This document shows, piece by piece, positions 45,661-49,981 of a DNA stretch of 49,981 nt. The notes below the pieces were generated by a model. That model was not told where the DNA came from and searched no databases. It saw only the letters and a program-made list of their open reading frames with translations. The first letter of the stretch is position 1. Each line of letters starts with the position of its first letter. Made by a program: the position numbers and the translations under genes. Source of the DNA: Deltaproteobacteria bacterium (GTDB lineage: Bacteria; Desulfobacterota; Deferrimicrobia; Deferrimicrobiales; Deferrimicrobiaceae); the NCBI GenBank assembly GCA_021824125.1, contig JAKALO010000003.1:1-49981 (forward strand). The letters run 5' to 3'.

Positions 45661-46560
45661 TTAATCCAGGAAGCGGGATGGGTTTACCGCCAGGCCGTTT
45701 ACGTGAACCTCGTAGTGCAGATGGGGACCGGTGGTCCGGCCCGTCGCTCCCACGGCGCCGAGGGACTCTCCCTTCGAGACGACATCCCCGGTGGCCACGG
45801 CGCGCTCTCCCAGGTGGGCGTAAAGCGTACTGAACCCGTACCCGTGGTCGACGACCACGACGTTCCCGAAAAGGGACTCGTAGCCGCTTCGGACCACGAC
45901 TCCCCCCGAAGCCGCCACCACCGGTGCGCCCGGCCTCCCGATGATGTCCAGCCCGTGGTGAAACACCTTGGTTTCCGTAAATGGAGACAGCCGGACGCCG
46001 AAACTGGACGAAATGATGCCGCGCACGGGCCAGATGGAGGGGGCGCTTTCCAGCACGATCCTGCGGCCGTCAAGCTCCTCGCAGATCACTTCCAGATCCT
46101 TTACGTCCACGAGGACGTCCTTTTTCAACTGATCGAACCTCAGGTCGAGCAGGCGGTCGAGGCGGGCCTGCGCGGCCGTCTCCTGGGTTTCCAGCCCGCC
46201 GAGTCCGGTCTTCCGGACCGTCTTGCCGGCCACTCCCGGCCCCAGCGAATTGTTGATCCGGACAAGCGACCTCAACCGCGCGTCGAGGGCGCGCAACCGC
46301 TCCACCTCGGTTTCCAGGTTTTCGAATTTGGAGTGGAGGTTGTAGAGGGTCAGGTTCTGCTCGCTCACGCGTTCGCGGAGGGCACGCAAGTCCCTGAGTT
46401 TCGAGAGGTTCTCCCGGTAGTCATACAGGAATTGCGTAAGGGCGAAGAACAGGAGGGCGCAGGCGGTCACGGCGACCGCCAGGCCGGTCCGCCCTATCCG
46501 GATCTCCCTTGCCTTCCCTTCGTAACCGATCCGGAACAGGAACTTGTGACGATCGCGCAC
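45661..46560 (-). CDS. Membrane-anchored M23 family peptidase
   Basis: This is a LytM/M23 metallopeptidase-domain protein, probably a peptidoglycan endopeptidase or an amidase activator in the periplasm. The 299-residue product has one membrane segment (about 27-47), a coiled coil (about 50-150) and the M23 domain (about 185-299) with zinc ligands in HHGLDI and HLHYEVH. The main metal-site residues look present, so it may be active. Start is GTG 46558-46560 with AAGGAAA upstream. A TTGACA-18-TACGGT promoter lies about 40 bp upstream. It precedes secA. Confidence 0.9.
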   Translation of the reverse strand: MRDRHKFLFRIGYEGKAREIRIGRTGLAVAVTACALLFFALTQFLYDYRENLSKLRDLRALRERVSEQNLTLYNLHSKFENLETEVERLRALDARLRSLVRINNSLGPGVAGKTVRKTGLGGLETQETAAQARLDRLLDLRFDQLKKDVLVDVKDLEVICEELDGRRIVLESAPSIWPVRGIISSSFGVRLSPFTETKVFHHGLDIIGRPGAPVVAASGGVVVRSGYESLFGNVVVVDHGYGFSTLYAHLGERAVATGDVVSKGESLGAVGATGRTTGPHLHYEVHVNGLAVNPSRFLD

Positions 46561-46575
46561 CAGTTTCCTTGCCTC

Positions 46576-46597
46576 CCCCTACCGAAAGGTAAGGGGT
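46576..46597. other. GAAA-loop hairpin in the M23 leader
   Basis: The sequence pairs CCCC-TACC with GGTA-(A)-GGGG around a GAAA tetraloop, a stable-looking stem with one bulged base. It lies between the predicted promoter and the M23 GTG start, so it would be in the 5' leader. A role in translation control or transcript stability is possible but not shown. Confidence 0.35.
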
Positions 46598-46627
46598 ACC
46601 GTAGCACACAAGCCCGGATGGTGTCAA
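46598..46627 (-). promoter_or_regulatory. Candidate promoter of the M23-secA-argJ unit
   Basis: On the minus strand a perfect TTGACA (46622-46627), an 18-bp spacer and a weak TACGGT (46598-46603) precede the M23 gene. Confidence 0.45.
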
Positions 46628-46666
46628 CGTGACATAAGGCATCAGAAAACAAGGTGTTTCCTGTCT

Positions 46667-46852
46667 TCAACCCATCACCCGCTTCTTGGCTTTCTTCTCA
46701 GTGCCGCGATTCCGGGCCACAACGGGGTCCACGATTTCCCCGCAGTTCAGGCATCGCCAGGCATAAAACAGCTGGAGCATGTCCTGGAACCGTTCGTATA
46801 CCATCGCACCGTTGCACCGGGTGCATTTCATCTTCCGTTCTCTGCCGGCCAT
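46667..46852 (-). CDS. Small zinc-ribbon protein
   Basis: The 61-residue protein has two Cys pairs spaced as in a zinc ribbon: CTRC near residue 10 and CLNC near residue 34, with a hydrophobic linker, then a basic tail (KKAKKRVMG). Function is unknown; small ribbons of this type can bind nucleic acid or protein. ATG 46850-46852 has GGGAGG four bases upstream. It is divergent from the secretion ATPase gene, which also carries extra zinc ribbons. Confidence 0.8.
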   Translation of the reverse strand: MAGRERKMKCTRCNGAMVYERFQDMLQLFYAWRCLNCGEIVDPVVARNRGTEKKAKKRVMG

Positions 46853-46956
46853 AAAACCTCCCTTTCCCCTTCTCCTTTCTTCTCCCTATTCTTTTCGATG
46901 CCCGGCCGGGGACGGGGTTTCGCGTGGAAATATTCGGGATACTAAAAAATTAATTT

Positions 46957-46964
46957 GGTAAAAT
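46957..46964 (+). promoter_or_regulatory. Candidate extended -10 promoter for the GspE/PilB gene
   Basis: TGGTAAAAT gives an extended -10 box (TG, one base, TAAAAT at 46959-46964) about 33 bp before the ATG. No good -35 is present, so this is tentative. Confidence 0.35.
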
Positions 46965-46997
46965 GCTCGGGATGGACCTGTGGGAGGAGTTTATTTA

Positions 46998-48890
46998 ATG
47001 GGGAAAAAGCGTCTTGGGGAGCTTCTCGTGGAAACGGGCCTGCTCACCGAGGAGAACCTCACGCGGGCGCTGACGGAGCAGCGGTCCAAGCGCGGCAAGC
47101 TGGGGGAGGTGATCGTCACCCTCGGGATAGCCACCGAGGAGGAGATCGCCCAGATGCTTTCCATCCAGCTCGGCATTCCCTACGTCGAGCTGAAACAGAC
47201 CCCCGTGGAGCCCCACGCGATCGAGCTGATCTCCGAAAAGGTCGCGCGGAAGCACCTCATCCTGCCGATCTCGCTGGAGCAGAAGGACCTCCACCTCGCC
47301 ATGGCGGATCCCATGAGCTTCGAGGCGTTCGAGGACGTCCGGTTCGCCTCCGGTTACACCATCAAGCCGGTCATCGCGACCCGCACGGACATCCTGTGGG
47401 GAATCGACCAGCACTATCACCTCGGCTCATCCCTGAACACCATCGTCAAGGACATCGCGGAAGAGCGGTCCGTCGAGGTCGTACAGGACGGGAAGGAGGG
47501 AGACGGCCGGGACACGGACGACCTCCGCAAGAAGAGCGAGGCGGCCCCGATCATCCGCATGGTCAACCTGATCGTCGCCGAGGCGGTCGACCAGGGCGCC
47601 TCCGACATCCACGTCGAGCCGACCAAGAGCAACCTCCTGATCCGTAACCGTGTCGACGGCGTCCTTAGGAAATCGCTCGAGCTGCCGAAGTGGGTGCAAG
47701 GGGCGGTCATCTCGCGTGTCAAGATCATGGCCAAGATGGACATCGCGGAGAAGCGCCTTCCACAAGATGGCCGGATCGGGGTCCGCGTCGGGTCGAAGGC
47801 GCTGGACCTCCGGGTTTCGACGATGCCCACCTCCTACGGGGAGAAAGTCGTCGTCCGGATACTCGATTCGGCGAATTCCCACATCCCGCTGGAACAGATG
47901 GGGATGCCGCCGGAAGCCCTCGCCCAGATGGAGGTGCTCGTCCGCCGTCCCCAGGGGATCGTCCTCGTGACCGGTCCCACCGGCTCCGGCAAGACGACCA
48001 CGCTCTACAGCATCCTCCACCGGGTAAGGAGCGTCGAGCGGAACATCACGACGGTCGAGGACCCGATCGAGTACGAGCTTGCCGGCGTGAACCAGGTGGC
48101 GATCCAGGACAAGATCGGGATGACGTTCGCCTCGACCCTGCGGGCGATGCTTCGCCAGGACCCGGACATCATCATGCTCGGCGAGATGCGCGACCTGGAG
48201 ACGACCACTATCGCGATGCAGGCGGCGCTGACGGGGCACCAGGTCTTTTCCACCATGCACACCAACAGCTCGACAGCCACGATCACCCGGATGCGGAACC
48301 TCGGTGTCCCCTCCTACCTCATCGCATCGACGGTGAACGGCGTCGTGGCGCAGCGGCTGGTCCGGGTGATCTGCCAGAAATGCCGCGTCAAGTACGAGCC
48401 ATCCGAATACGACCTGTCCAAGATCGGGGCCGGCCGTAAAAGGGGGGATGCGGTCTTCTACCGCGGGGAAGGGTGCGTGGCATGCGACGGGACGGGGTAC
48501 CGGGGACGTACCGGCCTCTTCGAGATCCTGCCCTTCACGCAGCAGGTCCGCGACATGGTCGCCTCGGACGCCTCCGAAACGGACATCCGGCAGTCGGCCA
48601 TCGCCGGGGGTATGGTGACCCTGGCGCGTGCGGCGCTCGACAAGGTCAAGGCCGGCGTAACGACCCTGGACGAACTGTACCGAGTGGTGGAGACCGAGGA
48701 GGATTTCGGGACGACGTGCCCCCAGTGCAACGCGGCGCTTGGGTCGGGATTCGTCATGTGCCCGGCATGCGGCCATTCCCTGCAGGCCACCTGCGCATCC
48801 TGCCAGAAAATCGTCTCCCCTGCATGGAAGTTCTGCCCCTACTGCCGGTGCGACTTCAAGGCGCCGGCCTCCGGACGGTCCTTCGCCTGA
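46998..48890 (+). CDS. GspE/PilB-type secretion ATPase with double zinc ribbon
   Basis: This hexameric ATPase class drives assembly of type IV pili or type II secretion pseudopili at the inner membrane. The 630-residue protein has an N-terminal MshEN domain (about 1-150), Walker A GPTGSGKT (326-333), Walker B region IIMLGEMRD (391-399), the His box STMHTNSS (418-425) and the family zinc site Cys459, 462, 493 and 496. After residue 570 it adds a tail with eight Cys: 574, 577, 588, 591 and 599, 602, 613, 616, a double zinc ribbon not typical of these ATPases. ATG 46998-47000 has GGGAGGAG upstream. No pilT or pilC neighbours are seen, so pilus versus secretion cannot be decided. Confidence 0.92.
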   Translation: MGKKRLGELLVETGLLTEENLTRALTEQRSKRGKLGEVIVTLGIATEEEIAQMLSIQLGIPYVELKQTPVEPHAIELISEKVARKHLILPISLEQKDLHLAMADPMSFEAFEDVRFASGYTIKPVIATRTDILWGIDQHYHLGSSLNTIVKDIAEERSVEVVQDGKEGDGRDTDDLRKKSEAAPIIRMVNLIVAEAVDQGASDIHVEPTKSNLLIRNRVDGVLRKSLELPKWVQGAVISRVKIMAKMDIAEKRLPQDGRIGVRVGSKALDLRVSTMPTSYGEKVVVRILDSANSHIPLEQMGMPPEALAQMEVLVRRPQGIVLVTGPTGSGKTTTLYSILHRVRSVERNITTVEDPIEYELAGVNQVAIQDKIGMTFASTLRAMLRQDPDIIMLGEMRDLETTTIAMQAALTGHQVFSTMHTNSSTATITRMRNLGVPSYLIASTVNGVVAQRLVRVICQKCRVKYEPSEYDLSKIGAGRKRGDAVFYRGEGCVACDGTGYRGRTGLFEILPFTQQVRDMVASDASETDIRQSAIAGGMVTLARAALDKVKAGVTTLDELYRVVETEEDFGTTCPQCNAALGSGFVMCPACGHSLQATCASCQKIVSPAWKFCPYCRCDFKAPASGRSFA

Positions 48891-48896
48891 GCAAGG

Positions 48897-48932
48897 CCCG
48901 AAGGGATCCTCGGCCCCGGCCGGTATCCCGGG
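48897..48932. terminator. Nested hairpin between convergent genes
   Basis: The 42-bp gap between the ATPase stop and the outer-membrane gene stop can fold as CCC/GGG and GGGAT/ATCCC around an inner GGCC/GGCC stem. There is no T-run, so it may be a weak bidirectional terminator. Confidence 0.4.
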
Positions 48933-49981
48933 CTAGAAATTCTTCCCCAGCGAGAGGACCGCGGAGGCGCCCCGGTAGCTGCGCGCAGTGCGGAATTGCG
49001 GGAAGTTCGCCTCGTCGTCGTGCATCGTGAACCCCTTGAGGTTCAACCCCGCCTCGATCCCATCCCCGAGGTCACGCGCCACTCCCACCCCGAGAGCCAC
49101 CTTCCAGCGTTTCCCGACGTGACGCGCGGAGTCCCCGGGGTAGCCGTTTTCGGCCACGAAGAGCCCCGTCAGGTCTGAAGAGAGGGTGGTCTTCCCGTCC
49201 AGCCGGTGCAGAAGGTTGGCGAGGACCCACCACTCGTCGCCGTGAATGTTGTTCGACTCCGGGGAGAGACCCCCGGAACCGTCCGAGATGCGGCTCTTCC
49301 GGCGCAGGACCGCCTTGAGCGTGACCCCCGCGGAGGTGTTTTCCCACGACCGGTCGAGTCCCGCACCCACGGCGTAGAAATCCCCCTCCCTGTAGAGAGC
49401 GGCTCCCTGCGCGGTCTCCTTCCGGTACCACGCGGCGCTCCCGAAGAAACGGGCGCTCCACCCCGGCGCGAAAGCGTATTTCCCCACCGCGTTGGCCGTG
49501 ATGATGTCTCCCGGCTCGAAATCCTTCATGCCGATGTCGGTGCTGAAGTCGTACTTCCCGCGAAAGGCGTAGCCGACCCCCAGCCCCGCGATCCAGTCAT
49601 TCCACGCCTTCGCGACGGAGACGGACGGGTTGACGTTGAACCCCTCGCCGAAGCCATTTATCGAGACGAGCTCCGGGTCCATGAGGAGGACGAGGTCCTC
49701 CTGTGCGAGGTCGGTCTTCCCGGTGGGCACGTTGAGATCGAGCCCCAGGAGTACGTCCACGGGGAACTTCCCGAGAATGGCGCAGGACGACATGACCTTC
49801 GTGTCGAGGGCGCTCGACAGACTCCTGCTGCCCTGCCCGTCCCGTTCGAACCGCGTGTGCTGGATCCCCGAGAGCAGCCCCAGTGTGAATTCATTGCGCT
49901 TCATCTCGAGCCGGACGGGGATATAGGCCTGCTGGCCGGTGCCGTCCTTTGTATCTTTCCACCAGTCGTAGGCGAACCCCG
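48933..49981 (-). CDS. Outer-membrane beta-barrel protein (5' end beyond window)
   Basis: I do not recognise a specific family. The open frame runs past the window edge, so the signal peptide and N-terminus are missing; an internal ATG at 49902-49904 is not the start because the upstream codons continue the same strand pattern (AYIPVRLEM). At least 349 residues show alternating hydrophobic/polar strands, aromatic girdle residues, short turns and a final Phe (SLGKNF), the usual C-terminal signal for outer-membrane assembly. Segments such as WIAGLGVGYAFRGKYDF and GVTLKAVLRRKS look like barrel strands. It may be a porin or channel. It converges on the secretion ATPase gene. Confidence 0.75.
   Translation of the reverse strand, partial: GFAYDWWKDTKDGTGQQAYIPVRLEMKRNEFTLGLLSGIQHTRFERDGQGSRSLSSALDTKVMSSCAILGKFPVDVLLGLDLNVPTGKTDLAQEDLVLLMDPELVSINGFGEGFNVNPSVSVAKAWNDWIAGLGVGYAFRGKYDFSTDIGMKDFEPGDIITANAVGKYAFAPGWSARFFGSAAWYRKETAQGAALYREGDFYAVGAGLDRSWENTSAGVTLKAVLRRKSRISDGSGGLSPESNNIHGDEWWVLANLLHRLDGKTTLSSDLTGLFVAENGYPGDSARHVGKRWKVALGVGVARDLGDGIEAGLNLKGFTMHDDEANFPQFRTARSYRGASAVLSLGKNF

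Noticed and set aside
43181-45664. Long plus-strand open frames opposite secA
   Set aside because: Shadows of the SecA reading frame with no recognisable protein features.
45661-46560. M23 gene as a SecM-type arrest peptide for secA
   Set aside because: It is a full-length peptidase-domain protein and I see no arrest motif at its C-terminus.
1-49981. CRISPR arrays, toxin-antitoxin or phage defence systems
   Set aside because: No regularly spaced repeats and no defence gene families were seen; the gene content is housekeeping.

Overview
The window is dense, high-GC bacterial DNA that encodes core functions. Almost every gene lies on the minus strand, in long runs with stop/start overlaps. 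The gene set (Kdo and LPS transport genes, sigma-54, HPr kinase, a mannose-type PTS, isoleucine/valine/leucine and phospholipid genes, secA next to argJ) indicates a Gram-negative organism. The gene order resembles my recollection of Geobacter and its relatives (Desulfuromonadota / former Deltaproteobacteria). That placement is inference and needs a phylogeny.

Layout from left to right. Positions 1-690 are an AT-rich segment with one unrecognised lipoprotein gene, unlike everything else here. It abuts a 3' remnant of an LptF/LptG permease gene (about 687-866). From 905 to 5146, ahcY and metK (activated methyl cycle) follow PTS Enzyme I. From 5178 to 16384 a long run, transcribed right to left, holds kdsA, kdsD, kdsC, lptC, lptA, lptB, rpoN, hpf, ptsN, hprK, rapZ, the mannose-class IIA, IIB, IIC and IID proteins and HPr. 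It thus joins Kdo synthesis and LPS export to nitrogen/carbon PTS signalling. pyrG, kdsB and argC feed into this run. rplM-rpsI is a separate unit with its own promoter and a clear intrinsic terminator.

From 20860 to 33322 there is a biosynthetic block: ilvD, ilvB, ilvN, ilvC, psd, pssA, leuC, leuD, leuB, asd, truA and a DAHP synthase-chorismate mutase fusion. From 33430 to 41730 comes a small DUF465 (YdcH-like) gene, then the rpsB-tsf-pyrH-frr-ferredoxin-uppS-cdsA-dxr-rseP-tsaB run (translation, isoprenoid, undecaprenyl and phospholipid precursors, site-2 protease). From 41898 to 46560 are argJ, secA and an M23 peptidase. The right end holds a small zinc-ribbon gene, a plus-strand GspE/PilB-type ATPase with an unusual C-terminal double zinc ribbon, and a partial outer-membrane beta-barrel gene running off the edge.

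The least ordinary signal is a 95-bp element with 12-bp perfect terminal inverted repeats. It occurs twice in tandem between ilvD and ilvB and once between rseP and tsaB. Its ends supply coding and stop-codon bases to neighbouring genes, and one copy is followed by a U-run just ahead of ilvB. Other points for follow-up are the LptF/G truncation at the AT-rich junction, an IlvC cofactor loop lacking the usual NADPH-type residues, and the zinc-ribbon tail on the secretion ATPase. I found no CRISPR array, no tRNA or rRNA gene, no transposase gene and no evident defence system.
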